From Dugong dugon (Eukaryota > Chordata > Mammalia > Sirenia > Dugongidae), in contig CM057460.1 in the NCBI GenBank assembly GCA_030035585.1, positions 127,270,714 to 127,334,713 of the forward strand: DNA of 64,000 nucleotides, given 5' to 3'. The notes under the pieces are model-generated. The model had not been told where the DNA came from. It saw only the letters and a list, made by a program, of their open reading frames with translations, and did not search any database. Each line of letters starts with the position of its first letter. Position 1 is the stretch's first letter. The position numbers and the translations under genes were made by a program. Shown piece by piece: positions 10,519 to 20,640 of this stretch.

Positions 10519-10640
10519 TAGTGGGTGTGAGGTGGTATCCCATTGTGGTTTTGATCTGCATTTCCTTGATGACTAATGAGGTTGAGCATCTTTTTGTGTG
10601 CTTGTTGGCCATTTCAGTATCTTCTTTGGAAAACAATTAG
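10519..10640 (-). mobile_element. L1 fragment, right part
   Basis: Seen: antisense L1 resumes with 'gtgggtgtgaggtggtatcc', 'attgtggttttgatctgcat' and 'ttggccatttcagtatcttc', in register with the part that ends at 10,186. Confidence 0.85.
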
Positions 10641-10649
10641 TCTTATGAC

Positions 10650-11696
10650 TATTGGTGCAGAAATCTTAAAGAGTTTATTTAAAATTATATGAAGAAATTC
10701 TTCATATGAAGTGGGATTTATTCGGGGAGTGCAAGGATAATTTAAATTATTTTAATGAATAGGGTATAATCCCTTGAGGTTTATTCAAGGAATACGAGGA
10801 TAGTACATTACTGAGTCTATCAGAATTATTAATAACTTAAAGGAGTAAAAACACATGAACATACTACATAAAAGCCAAAAAGACTTATAATTTAGCAGCT
10901 ACTCTTAGTGGAAGCTCAAAAAATAGGAAGAGATGGAACATTCCTAAATATAAAAAATAGTGTTATTAAGACATAAGTAAAAATCAATCACATTATATAC
11001 TAAATGTATTCAGATTAAAGTTAAAAAAAAGATAAGATGCTATTGTCATTTTTATTTCACCTTGTTTTGAAGATTCTTTCTAGTCAGTGCAATAAGACAA
11101 TAAATACGTGGTATATGCATTAGAAAAGACACAATTATCATTATATGCAGTAAACATGGTTATATGCCTAGAAAATTTCATCAATGTAAATGAAATAGTA
11201 TTCATACTAATAATAGGGTTCACAAAGGTTTTTGGAAGTAAGGTGAATATATATAAATGTATTTTGTTTATATTAGCAATTGTTAACATTAATTTTAAAA
11301 TCTCGTTAATGTTAACAACAGCAACTATGAAAAGTCTGAGATTAAATAGAGTAAGCTATGTACAGACCTTCATGAAGAAAGCAATGCCATTTTGGCCACA
11401 GATACAGGCCTAAATGAACATAGTATTCTAGATATCATCTTTCTCAAATTAATGTATCAATCTGCTGAAACTCCCTTAAAACCCCAAAGCTGTTTTGTGG
11501 GGAGGTGAGGAGAAAAGGGCTTACCAAGTTATTTTTAGGATGATTTGAAAGACTATACAAGTAAAATTATTTTTTAAAAAATTAATGGATTTTACTGTGG
11601 AGTGACTTAACTTACCAAATACCAAGCAATTCTACAACAACACTATAATTAAAACATCGTGGTAGGGGCACAAAATGGAAAAATAAATAAATGAAA
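10650..11696 (+). mobile_element. Old L1 ORF2 fragment
   Basis: Seen: plus-strand L1 ORF2 wording: 'gggagtgcaaggataattta', 'tcagaattattaataactta' and 'gaagattctttctagtcagt' (the reverse-transcriptase region). There are many frame breaks. It continues beyond a SINE at 11,861 and an RTE insertion at 12,889, and forms one element of about 2.3 kb. Confidence 0.7.
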
Positions 11697-11860
11697 AGTA
11701 AAACCCATTGCCATCGAGTCAATTCTGACTCATAGCAACCCTGTAGGACAGAGCTGAATTGCCCCATAGGGTTTCCAAGGAGTGACTGGTGTATTCAAAC
11801 TGCCAACATTTTGATTAGCAGCTGTAGTTCGCCGTAACTCTTAACCAGGGCTCCTGACAC
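11697..11860 (-). mobile_element. AfroSINE inside L1
   Basis: Seen: the complement of the SINE ('cccattgccatcgagtcaat', 'ctgactcatagcaaccctgt', 'gaattgccccatagggtttc', 'cttaaccagggctcctgac'). The central part is shortened relative to the long form. Confidence 0.9.
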
Positions 11861-12529
11861 AGTAAAGAAGGCCCATTAATACATGAAAAACAGATTGCAT
11901 TTATAATCTATGAGGCAGGTATTCATTTTATAATAAATGATCTTAGGACAATTGCATTTTCTTTGAAAACAAAATTTTAAATCCCTACCTTGCATCAAAT
12001 ATAAAAATAAATTTAATTGGATTAAAAAGCTAAACTTAAAAAAAAAAGACCAACTAAAATACTAAGGACAATAGTTTATTATCTCTAGCTAACTAAGGCC
12101 TTTTAAATGTAACACAAAATCCATAAACTAAAAAGAAAAATATTAACATATATTATTATATAAATTTTCAAATTTTGGTACGGTAAAAAACATTATAAAT
12201 AGCATTAAAGAGTAAACGATAGATCAAGGAAAAACATGTACCATGCAGAAGTACCATGGCAGTGATATGTAAAGAGTTTTTTACAAATCAGTGGAGTAAA
12301 GATAAAAACCCAATAGGAAAATGCACAAACATATGAACAGGTAATTTCGAAGGGTAAATGCAGCTGATCAACAAATGAGAATATCTTGAACTTTGTTAAT
12401 AATGGTACAATCTGAACTAAAATGAGATATGACTTTTCATGTTTCATCTATTTTATTTATAATCATTTAATAACTGACAATACCCAGAGTTTGTGAGAGA
12501 ATAGGAAAATAAGAACTTTCATACACTTT
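11861..12529 (+). mobile_element. Old L1 ORF2 fragment, continued
   Basis: Seen: L1 ORF2 C-terminal wording resumes after the SINE ('aaataaatttaattggatta', 'ggacaatagtttattatctc' type, 'gtgagagaataggaaaataa'). It is AT-rich and non-coding. Confidence 0.65.
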
Positions 12530-12888
12530 TGTTGCTTGTCGTTAGGTGCCGTCGAGCTGGTTCTGACTCATAGTGATCCTATGTACAACAGAAGGAAACG
12601 CTGCCTGACCCTGCGCCATCCTCACAATCGTTGTTATGCTTGAGCCCACTGTTGCAGTCACTGGGTCAGTCCATCTCATTGAGGGTCTTTCTCTTCTTGG
12701 ATACCCTCTACTTTACTAAGCATGATGTCCTTCTCCAGGGACTGGTCCCTCCTGATAACATGTCCAAAGTACGTGAGATGAAGTCTCACCACTGTCGCTT
12801 CCAAGGAGCGTTCCAACTGTCTTTCTTCTAAGACAGGTTGGTTCATTCTTCTGGCAGTCCATGGTGTATTCAATATTCTTCACAAACA
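12530..12888 (-). mobile_element. RTE1-like LINE, 3' end
   Basis: Seen: the complement of the RTE 3' region: 'gttaggtgccgtcgagctgg', 'catcctcacaatcgttgtta', 'ctccagggactggtccctcc', 'ccaaagtacgtgagatgaag' and 'gcagtccatggtgtattcaa'. Only about 360 bases are present. It interrupts the L1 that runs from 10,650. Confidence 0.9.
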
Positions 12889-13000
12889 CTTTAGTGCTTA
12901 TAAATTATGGCAATATTTTCACTACTCAAAATATGTCTACCCTTTGGTAGAAAAATCCCACTTCTAGGATTTATTATATTGAAGCTTTTCAGGTTAAATC
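12889..13000 (+). mobile_element. Old L1 ORF2 fragment, end
   Basis: Seen: 'gtagaaaaatcccacttcta' is the L1 ORF2 C-terminal wording that follows what was left at 12,529. The 3' boundary is uncertain. Confidence 0.6.
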
Positions 13001-13250
13001 AGTATGAAGGCCACTTAGGTGCTTTGGTAACCTGCTTCTTCCAGACCTTGGATTCTATACATCCCAGAGTCAATCGACTAGGTGCTTCTCCTTTAGTCTT
13101 GGGATTTCACAGGTCAGATCACTGCCCATGTCTCTAGATGAACCCAGGCTCATACTCTCTGGTTCCTAGTTCATACTTTCTTAAGCATTTGCATTAGTAG
13201 AGTTTTTTTTTTTTTTTTTTAACTATTACTCTCCTCTATATGATTATTTG
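13001..13250. other. Unique DNA with a poly(T) run
   Basis: No gene or family seen. A run of about 18 T lies at 13,203-13,220. Confidence 0.5.
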
Positions 13251-13425
13251 AAGCCCTGGTGGCACAGTGGTTAAGAGCTATAGCTGCTAACCAAAAGGTT
13301 AGCAGCAAAAGGTTGGCAGTTCAAATCCACCAGCTGCTCCTTGGAAACCCTGTGGGGCAGTTCTACTCTGTCCTATAGGGTCGCTATGAGTCAGAATCAG
13401 TTTGACGGCAATGGGTTTGGAGCAA
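13251..13425 (+). mobile_element. AfroSINE, short form
   Basis: Seen: 'gccctggtggcacagtggtt' (box A region), 'gttcaaatcc' (box B) and then 'ggaaaccctgtggggcagtt', 'ctatagggtcgctatgagtc'. The copy has a small tandem duplication just before box B, where 'aaaaggtt-gcagc' occurs twice. It is one of the less diverged copies in the window. Confidence 0.95.
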
Positions 13426-13833
13426 AATCTTCTGCTTTCTACTTTTAAGGATGAAGTTTTTGACATAAAACTAAGCCCTGGTATATAGCATCTTCATTAT
13501 TGTAGAGAAGATACTCTATTCATATAAAATCCAGCCCGGAACATATCACCTTTAGACTAGAGGTTGATACACCCCCTCATTACCTCCAATTATTATTAAA
13601 CCTCTGGTATAACATATTTAACTACTATATGTCATATATTCTAAAATTCAGGCTTTTTTTTTCTCCCCTCACTCATTTTAGCATCTCTGAAATCATGATA
13701 TGTCTTAAAATTGACAACATACTGCAGTTAAATTGATAGTATGTTCTCTTTCCTGACAGGACACAAAATCATGGTTTATTTTATAATCAATAGTATCTTA
13801 GGTTTAAGAATATTCAGTTGTTATACATAATTT

Positions 13834-14033
13834 AAGAGCCCTGGTGGGCCAGTGGTTAAGCACTTGTCTGCTAACGGAAAGGGCAGTGGTTTGGACCCAC
13901 AAGCCACTCCTCGGGAAAAAGACGTGGCAGTCAGCTTCGGTAAAGATTTACAGCCTTGGAAACCCCGTGGGGCAGTTCTACTCTGCCCTAGAAGGTCGCT
14001 ACGAGTCGGAATTGACTAGATGGCAATGGGTTT
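13834..14033 (+). mobile_element. AfroSINE, long form, first of a pair
   Basis: Seen: a full copy with head, 'gtggcagtcagcttcggtaa' middle and 'ggtcgctacgagtcggaatt' body. It is flanked by 'ttatacataattt' (13,821-13,833) and 'ttatacatagttt' (14,034-14,046), a 13-bp target duplication with one mismatch. The downstream copy of this duplication is where the next SINE starts. Confidence 0.9.
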
Positions 14034-14046
14034 TTATACATAGTTT

Positions 14047-14240
14047 GGAGTCCCTGGGTGTTGCAAATGGTTAACACACTCAACTGCTTACTGAAAAGTT
14101 GGAGGTTCAAATCCATCCAGAGGTGCCTGGGAAGGCTTGGCAATCTACTTCTGAAAAATCAGCCATTGAAAACTCTATGAAGCACAGCTCTACTCTGACC
14201 ACATGGGGTCGCCATGAGTTGGAGTTGACTCAGAAGTACA
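14047..14240 (+). mobile_element. AfroSINE, 'gggtg-tgcaaa' subfamily, second of a pair
   Basis: Seen: 'ggagtccctgggtgttgcaa', 'ggaggttcaaatccatccag', 'ctacttctgaaaaatcagcc' and 'catggggtcgccatgagttg'. It begins exactly after the target duplication of the previous SINE. A similar 'tatagttt' at 14,251-14,258 follows it. Confidence 0.9.
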
Positions 14241-14300
14241 ATATTTTTAATATAGTTTAATAAAAATATCAGTGTTATTTTACATTACTAATGAACTGTC

Positions 14301-14327
14301 TTTTGTTTTGTTTTGTTTTGTTTTTTG
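14301..14327 (+). repeat. (TTTTG)n microsatellite
   Basis: Seen: about five units of ttttg. Confidence 0.9.
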
Positions 14328-14348
14328 CCTCTCCTTAATCTGTTAGCT

Positions 14349-14426
14349 CATCAGTGTTTTAGGAGATTTTTCTGAGTTTTAAGGCTGTTACTTACCAAGA
14401 GAAGCTATTTGCGAATTGATAATCAG
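14349..14426 (+). repeat. 78-base repeat unit shared with 10,321-10,458
   Basis: Seen: starts 'catcagtgttttaggagatt' and ends 'gcgaattgataatcag'. The same unit, with few changes, lies inside the SINE at 10,187-10,518, where an RTE tail splits it. I do not recognise its family. Confidence 0.75.
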
Positions 14427-15669
14427 CTTCGATATTATTCATGACCCTGAAATGAAACTATGCTCTGGGCTCTAAGAATCATTTTATTTATTATAATAAT
14501 CTTTAGATAGTTGCTTTCTTTTCCCTTTTTCCCCTATCCTTCCAAACTGTTGTTTCCTTACTTTAGAAATATTACAGGGACTAAGATTCAGATAATATGT
14601 TTCAGAGAGAGTACTCCTGAGTGGCTAACTCCAGGTTATGTTACTTTTAGTAGCTCAATATACTCACACAGGTTATTGCAATTCTCTCAGACCGGGGGTC
14701 TTTATTTGTAAAAGCCTTGTTCAGTGTTTTCGGGAAAAGCAGCTACGGTAATGCATGTGGAGTTACTTTCTAAACTCTAAAGCTATAACATTTCTAGGGA
14801 TTATTAATAGTCTCTGAGGGCACCTTCAATAATAGCTAGTTTTAACTAATTTCCTGAACAATGACGCAAGGCACCCACAAATAGTGAGTTAATCTAGGAT
14901 GAGTTCCTTTATTTCTACCCTAGCTCATTATTGTGTCTTCTCATCCCTGATGTTACCTGCCATAGTGTTCAGATAATCTTAAGAAAAATGAAGTTACATC
15001 AAGGTTATATCACAAGCCTATGACAAAGTAAGGAGAAAATTCACCTCTTGTAAGCCATGTTGCTCTATCTTCATCAGATCGATGGCATTTTATGCATAGT
15101 TCTAAAGAGAACATTCCGATTCAGTAATCTTGTAATCAATCTGCAACCACAGGATCAAGTACAAATTAGTAACCAACTCAGAGCTCTATTCACTACAGTA
15201 TTCTATGAACAATGGAACTGTAAGTCCGGAGGAGAATCGGAGTCAATCCCCTTGCCCTAACGGGTAATCACATCTGAAGTCTCTAAGATAAATTGTAATT
15301 TGGTCTATTCTTAAAGACCTCCTGAGGTGATTTTTCAAACCTCTCTAGGGAATACATTCCAACATTTAGCAAATGTTACTGTCAGTAAATACTTCTTTGT
15401 ACCTCAACAAAGTTTCCCATGCCACAGAGTAACCAATGTTCTTCTTATTTCTACCTCAGTGGAGATGAGGTAACATTGACAACATACTATCCATTTGAGC
15501 ATATCACTAACATGCTTAAAACATTTTAAAAAATAGCTCACTCTTGGCTATAAGGTAACATAAAATTACTCAGCATGTCATAGAAGGCACATCAGAATCT
15601 GCCACTCGGCTATATTTATAGTATTTTTTCCTGACATTTCCCTACATGAATTTAATGTTTTCGCTTTGT
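14427..15669. other. Unique DNA, no feature found
   Basis: About 1.2 kb without recognised repeats, RNA genes or convincing ORFs. Confidence 0.5.
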
Positions 15670-16030
15670 TAAGGTACTTTCTGATCCTAAGTTGCCAGGC
15701 TCTTTAATAGTTTTTGGTTTTGCATGTACCATTTCCTCTACTTGGAATGACTTCTGTTCTCATTTTCCTATTTGATGCTTAATTTTACTTCAATATTCAG
15801 CTCAAATGTCACCTCTTCTTGGAAGACTTCCCTCAGCCTCTTAAGCACTCTTTTAAACCTTCATTACAGTAAGTACTTGATTATTTAGGATGATGTTGCT
15901 TTTTAATTGTTTTCACGCTATCCCTATCCCTCACCTGTTACTGTGTGAGGATTGAAAGCTGGGGATGAGTCTTATTCATCCTCATACTCTCCTCGTACAG
16001 GATCAATAAATGAGTTGAAGGAACAAATGA
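15670..16030 (+). mobile_element. L2 LINE, 3' end
   Basis: Seen: 'cagctcaaatgtcacctctt', 'ggaagacttccctcagcctc', 'gatgagtcttattcatcctc' and 'atcaataaatgagttga', which are the standard landmarks, in order, of the L2 3' end. It is an old non-coding remnant. Confidence 0.85.
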
Positions 16031-17324
16031 ACGTCACAGTACTCTTCAGAGAACTAAAAAGTCTTCATTGCCACAAATTAAGAGGAATGTGAATACAAAA
16101 ACATGAAAAACCAACCCAAAGCATCAACATGCTAAGTATCTGTAAAGTTGTCCCAATTTAAGTTACCATTATCAGAAATTGCTGAGGAAGAATTCCAAGT
16201 ATATACATCTCTTTGGGAGACATCATGGCAGAGCCATATTTGCCATCCCTAATGTAGAAAAAACTTTACTAAGCCAGAAAGTCAAGCATTGATGCTTTAT
16301 AATCAAAGAGTGATTTTTTTCCATTAGCTTTTCAGTACCAGTCAGCAGGACATTTTGCAAAAGCATATGGATGTTGGCAACCAGTGATATATCAGATGCA
16401 TGCCATTAAAAATGCTCAGGCAGTGTACCAATGCCATTAGAGGTTCTGATGGCCAGAGATGAAAGACTCAAGATCTGCTTATACAAAACGCGTTGACACT
16501 GGCATAGAATTGTGATATAAATAACCTATATGACATCATGAAACTTTCCTGATTTCATTAACACATTTAAAAAAAAAAAAAAAAACTTCCCAGTAAGCAT
16601 GTCTTTGGAAAGGTAGAATAAATCAAAACCAGGAAGGAACCTGGAATAATATAGTCATTTTTGTGATCCAGTATGGGGGCGGGGGTGCGTGGGTAATTCT
16701 TTAAACTGTCTTTTACAAGCACTTGTAGTTTTGTTTTCTCAGTATAACCTTTTCCTCAGGATATACTGATTACTACTATTTCTAGATGGTTTGTTAATCT
16801 GTGTATATCCTACTTGCTTCCTAGAAAGATTTGCAATCTCCTTGGTTTTGATCTTCTTCTGGTGAACGGGTTAATGAGTACTAAATTCATCAAGATATAT
16901 TTTTGGTGGTGTTTAATTGGAGCTAGTGGAAACTACAGGGGGGAAAAGTGCTTGTGTAGTTAACACACTGGAAAACGGACTCCCCCTCCCCGTTCCGATT
17001 ACCATGTCCATTAGTGATATGTATTAGACACCTGTAGATGCCCTCTGGGCCCACACACCAGCATTTAGGACAACGGCAGGAATTAAACTGTTGAAGGGAA
17101 ATAGAGCACTTTAAGGGCCACTTAATTACGACCTTAAAGAACATTGTGTCGGCTCTTTAGAAAAGCTGTATTCTGTTTTTAATGAGCAAAGATAACGATG
17201 ATTTGCATGCATCTGGTGGGACTTGAATTAGCTATTAAAGGAAGAGATGAGATCTAGGTCTTCTTAATAACGGAGGATATAGAGTCTCTTGCATGTAAAG
17301 CCCTTTAAATAAACTGGCAACAGC
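16031..17324. other. Unique DNA, no feature found
   Basis: There is a poly(A) run at about 16,568-16,585 and a G-rich patch at 16,675-16,692. No gene or repeat family was recognised. Confidence 0.5.
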
Positions 17325-17389
17325 TCCTTCCCTTCCTCCCTTCCTTCCTTTCCTCCCTCCCTCTCTTCTCTCTCTCTCTCTCTCTCCTT
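17325..17389 (+). repeat. Pyrimidine tract, (TTCC)n then (TC)n
   Basis: Seen: a 65-base C/T-only block, first ttcc/tccc repeats and then about ten tc units. The 86-residue ORF on the other strand (17,235-17,495) is an artefact of this tract. Confidence 0.9.
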
Positions 17390-17599
17390 CTTTTATAAGA
17401 ATTGGCTTTGGAGGTGTTAAAAAAAAGACTCCTTCCAGCCCTCTATGCCACGTGTTTTTATTTTTAGAAATACTGTTTCCATGATTGTTTTTCATTTGTG
17501 AGTAGTACTATTCTATCTGATTCTCTAATGACTTTATTTGTAAAGTTCAGTGATTGATTTTGTGCATCACCCATGACACTTCCTGTCATATCCGTATCT

Positions 17600-17805
17600 G
17601 GAGTGGTTAAGAGTCTAAGTTTGGAGTCGTAGGTTTGCCCAACAGTATGACCATGAGAAACATGCTCAGACTCTTTAGACTTTAGAGTTCTAGTCTATAA
17701 AAACGGGCATAACATTTATAGCTATCTCACAGGTCAATGCACCTGTTCCTTAGGCTATCGTGAGGATTTAATGAGATACAGTATCAGAACTTGGTACACA
17801 TAAAC
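17600..17805 (+). mobile_element. MIR SINE remnant
   Basis: Seen: MIR order on the plus strand: 'tggagtggttaagagtctaa', 'ctataaaaacgggcataac', 'cgtgaggatttaatgagata' and 'cagaacttggtacacataa'. Confidence 0.75.
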
Positions 17806-17810
17806 AGCAT

Positions 17811-17845
17811 AGATAGACAGACAGATAGACAGATAAATAGACATA
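17811..17845 (+). repeat. (GATA/GACA)n microsatellite, left part
   Basis: Seen: repeats of agatagacagac. A related degenerate array, 'ggtatagatatagatat' and relatives, lies on the other side of the SINE at 18,048-18,105. Confidence 0.7.
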
Positions 17846-17847
17846 GA

Positions 17848-18045
17848 GTTTTAAACCCATTCCATTGTGTCAGTTCTGACTCACAGCGATCCTATGGAAC
17901 AAAATAGAACTGCCCCATAGGGTTTCCAAGGCTGTAATTGTTACAGAAGCAGACTGTCACATCTTTCTCCCATGGAGCGCGTGGTGGGTTCAAACTACAG
18001 ACCTTTTAGTTATAGCTGAGTGCTTAACCACTGAGATACCAGAGA
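17848..18045 (-). mobile_element. AfroSINE, long form
   Basis: Seen: the complement of the full SINE: 'gtgtcagttctgactcacag', 'gaactgccccatagggtttc', 'aagcagactgtcacatcttt', 'ggtgggttcaaactacagac' (box B) and 'gagtgcttaaccactgag' (box A). It lies between two GATA-like arrays and probably split a single one. Confidence 0.92.
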
Positions 18046-18047
18046 TG

Positions 18048-18105
18048 TTTATATAGGTATAGCTGTAGATGTAGGTACAGATATAGGTATAGATATAGAT
18101 ATTTA
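18048..18105 (+). repeat. Degenerate GATA-like array, right part
   Basis: Seen: 'ataggtatagctgtagatgt' and more of the same, a decayed tetranucleotide/hexanucleotide array. Confidence 0.55.
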
Positions 18106-18194
18106 GTTTTTTTAAACCCATACACTTTACCATTAGCTTTGTTTTTGACCCCTGTAGCTAGAAGCCAGGTTGTAAATCCGAAGGTATGGGACAA

Positions 18195-18275
18195 GACCCT
18201 GAAACCTGTTTCTGTATATCATCTCTCCAGGTGATTCTGATTTACAAAACATGTATGAGAGCCATTGATCTAGAA
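18195..18275. mobile_element. Possible hAT (MER5-like) fragment
   Basis: Seen: 'ccaggtgattctgatttaca' and 'agagccattgatctagaac', wording usual for the end of old hAT-Charlie elements. Too short and diverged to be sure. Confidence 0.35.
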
Positions 18276-18769
18276 CATTTTCTTGCCGTATGGCAGAGAC
18301 TATTTTAACAAGTGAGGGTTCCCATTCTACATTTATAATCTGTCAGATAATGTGAATCTGGAATCTTTCCTAGCAATCTATTTCAAATACCTCTCATTGT
18401 CACTGTCATTAAATTTTTTTCTTAAATGGTCTTTCTAAATCGTCTAAGCTGCACATGAGCATAAAGCTCTTCCTTGTAGCATAAGTGAAGATAAGGTGCC
18501 TTGACACAAAATTCTATTATATATGGATATTTGTTGTATGTCCATGTACCTCTTCCTTGACTGTGATGATTTCAAGTTTAGTTACAGAGAATGCCTTATA
18601 TGTATATTATCTGCATCAAAGTAAAATGAATGTACAAGCATTTTATTGAAATTGTAATGTCACTTGATTCATTATTGCTAAATGTTTCTATAAAACATCA
18701 CAGATAGTCTCATCCTTAATATGTTTTCTTGATTGATTGACTTGGGAACATATTTTTAAGGGCTTTCAC
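18276..18769. other. Unique DNA, no feature found
   Basis: AT-rich, nothing recognised. Confidence 0.5.
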
Positions 18770-18777
18770 AGATTCAG

Positions 18778-18949
18778 AAACCTTGGTGGAGTAGTGGTTA
18801 AGAGATATGGCTGCTAACCAAAAGGTCAGCAGTTCAAATCCACCAGGTGCTCCTTGGAAACTCTATGGGGGCAGTTTTGCTCTGTCCTATTGGGTCACTA
18901 TGAGTTGGAATCAACTCAATGGCAACAGGTTTTTTTTTTTTTTTTTAAT
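18778..18949 (+). mobile_element. AfroSINE, short form
   Basis: Seen: 'ggagtagtggttaagagata' (box A region), 'gcagttcaaatccaccagg' (box B), 'gttttgctctgtcctattgg', and a 16-T tail. It is flanked by agattcag (18,770-18,777) and agattcgg (18,950-18,957), an 8-bp target duplication with one mismatch. A 97-residue ORF over it (18,807-19,100) is chance. Confidence 0.92.
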
Positions 18950-18989
18950 AGATTCGGTTATAAGCAGAGGTCCTCTAACCAAATTTTCC

Positions 18990-19560
18990 CATTGTCTTAG
19001 GACTATGTTGGTTGTAACTGACAGAAACCCAATTTATACTTGCATAAAAAAGGGAAGGAGGGAATTTTTCATTCTTATAATAGTTCAAGGATTAATTTGA
19101 TGACCTGTCTTCTGGCATAGCTAGATCCAGGGGTTCACAGCTTGTCTTCAGGACTCAGTAACTCCCATATGCCCTTCAGCCTTCCTTTTCTCTCAGTTGG
19201 TTTCACTTTCAAGCATACCTTTGACTCTTTTTCTCTCATTTTAGCTGTCTTAGTAGAAAGACAGCTTCTCTTTCCCAATAGCTCTGGTAAAAGTCTCAGA
19301 ATTGGGTCTCATTGAATGCATTTGGATCACACATCTATTTCTGAACTGACTACACAGCAAATGAATGAAACATGTTGATTTGCTAGATCTGAATCACATG
19401 CCAGTCCCTTTAGTGATGGGGCCAATAGCATCTTAACAACACACAGAAATTGAGAAGAAGCCTGCCTCCCCAAGGAATATTACATAAGGGCTATTGAAGG
19501 GTTGTTATTAAAAGCAGAGGACATGCTGAGCAAGCAAAGGACAAGAAATAACTACTACAT
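18990..19560 (-). repeat. Ancient mammalian repeat, family not assigned
   Basis: Seen: 'gtaactgacagaaacccaat', 'agctagatccaggggttcac', 'ctctttcccaatagctctgg', 'aaaagtctcagaattgggtc' and 'tcattgaatgcatttggatc', a set of landmarks I know from a common old repeat but cannot name. The orientation given is a guess. Confidence 0.5.
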
Positions 19561-20143
19561 CTCCTAAGGCTCTAAGTTTCTCAACTATGAAACCTTCCAC
19601 AGTGGAAATTTTTACCACTGATTTATGGCGAGGGATGACTAAGCTAGGACCTGTTGTTTGGGGGGAAACCTAGTGATTTAAGAAAGATCTAGGTATGAAA
19701 TATCAGCTTTTTCTTCTACAAATTTACGCAGTTTTTATCTCCTTGTTTTCCAGTGTGATGAGAAAGAAAATTGACTTCATCAGAAGGCTTTTGCTTATGT
19801 TAAAGTGCCATATTTAATTACATTTCAATTATCTTTTTTTTCTTGAGCAGGGTGAATTGAACTTACATAAGTCCATGGAGACCAGGCAACTGGAGTGATG
19901 TTTGTTTTCTGAGAGCCTATAAGCTGCCAGCAGGTCAATACATAATAATATTCTGTAAATTTTTGCCAAGTCTCTTATTATGCAAAAGTAGATATCCTAT
20001 TTAGCTGTTAGACTTACTTTCAAGCAGGCAGTGGTTTCCTTCTTTGCCTTCTCTATTTTCCCAGAAACCAAACCTTCAGGAATCAATATGGTTCTCTGAG
20101 TTTCCTAATTTATATCATTTTTGAATTTCTGGAGTTGCTCTAA
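19561..20143. other. Unique DNA upstream of L1-A
   Basis: Nothing recognised; the stretch ends at the first copy of the L1-A target duplication (20,144-20,158). Confidence 0.5.
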
Positions 20144-20158
20144 TCTCATGCATTTTTA
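20144..20158 (+). repeat. Target-site duplication of L1-A, left copy
   Basis: Seen: tctcatgcattttta, identical to 24,774-24,788. On the L1 sense strand it begins TAAAAA, as expected for cleavage at a T/A-rich L1 endonuclease site. Confidence 0.95.
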
Positions 20159-20164
20159 TTTTTA

Positions 20165-20290
20165 CTTAAAAAAAAACTTTTTTATTGCACTTTAGAGGAA
20201 GGTTTACAGAACAAATAGTTTCTCATTAAACAGTCAGTGCATATGTTGTTTTATGACATTGGTTAACAACCCCACGGCCCCTTCTTGACA
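20165..20290 (-). repeat. L1-A 3' UTR internal repeat, copy 1
   Basis: Seen: 'aaggtttacagaacaaatag' followed by 'tttctcattaaacagt' and 'cattggttaacaaccccacg'. The same motif returns at about 20,537-20,640, so the 3' UTR has an internal duplication. L1-B has it too (33,430-33,545 and 33,659-33,760). Confidence 0.8.
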
Positions 20291-20513
20291 TTGGAGGAGC
20301 TTTTTCTGGTGAAAATATACATAGCCAAAGTTACACCATTTCAAAAGTTCCTACATGTACAATTCAGTGACATCAACTACATTTCTTCTAGTTGTGCTGC
20401 TATTCTCACTATCCTTTTCCAAATTATTCCATCACCATTATCTTCAGCTCACTGCCCCCTAGGCTTCCCATCAAACCTTTTGAGTTGCTGTTGTCAATGT
20501 GATCTCACACAGA

Positions 20514-20537
20514 TAATTATTATTATTATTATTTTTT
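20514..20537 (+). repeat. (ATT)n microsatellite
   Basis: Seen: about seven att units inside the L1-A 3' UTR, just before the second internal repeat. Confidence 0.85.
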
Positions 20538-20640
20538 GGTACCTTAGATGACGGTTTGCGGAACAAATAGTTTCTCATTAAACAGTTAGTACACATATTG
20601 CCCTATGACAATGGTTAACAACCCCACGGCATGTCAACAC
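20537..20640 (-). repeat. L1-A 3' UTR internal repeat, copy 2
   Basis: Seen: 'acggtttgcggaacaaatag', 'tttctcattaaacagt', 'caatggttaacaaccccacg'. See copy 1. Confidence 0.8.

Noticed and set aside
13251-13330. tRNA genes in the heads of AfroSINEs
   Set aside because: Box A and box B are present but the sequences do not fold as intact tRNAs, and they continue into SINE bodies.
17235-17495. 86-residue ORF with ERERREGGRKGRK
   Set aside because: It comes from the pyrimidine tract on the other strand.
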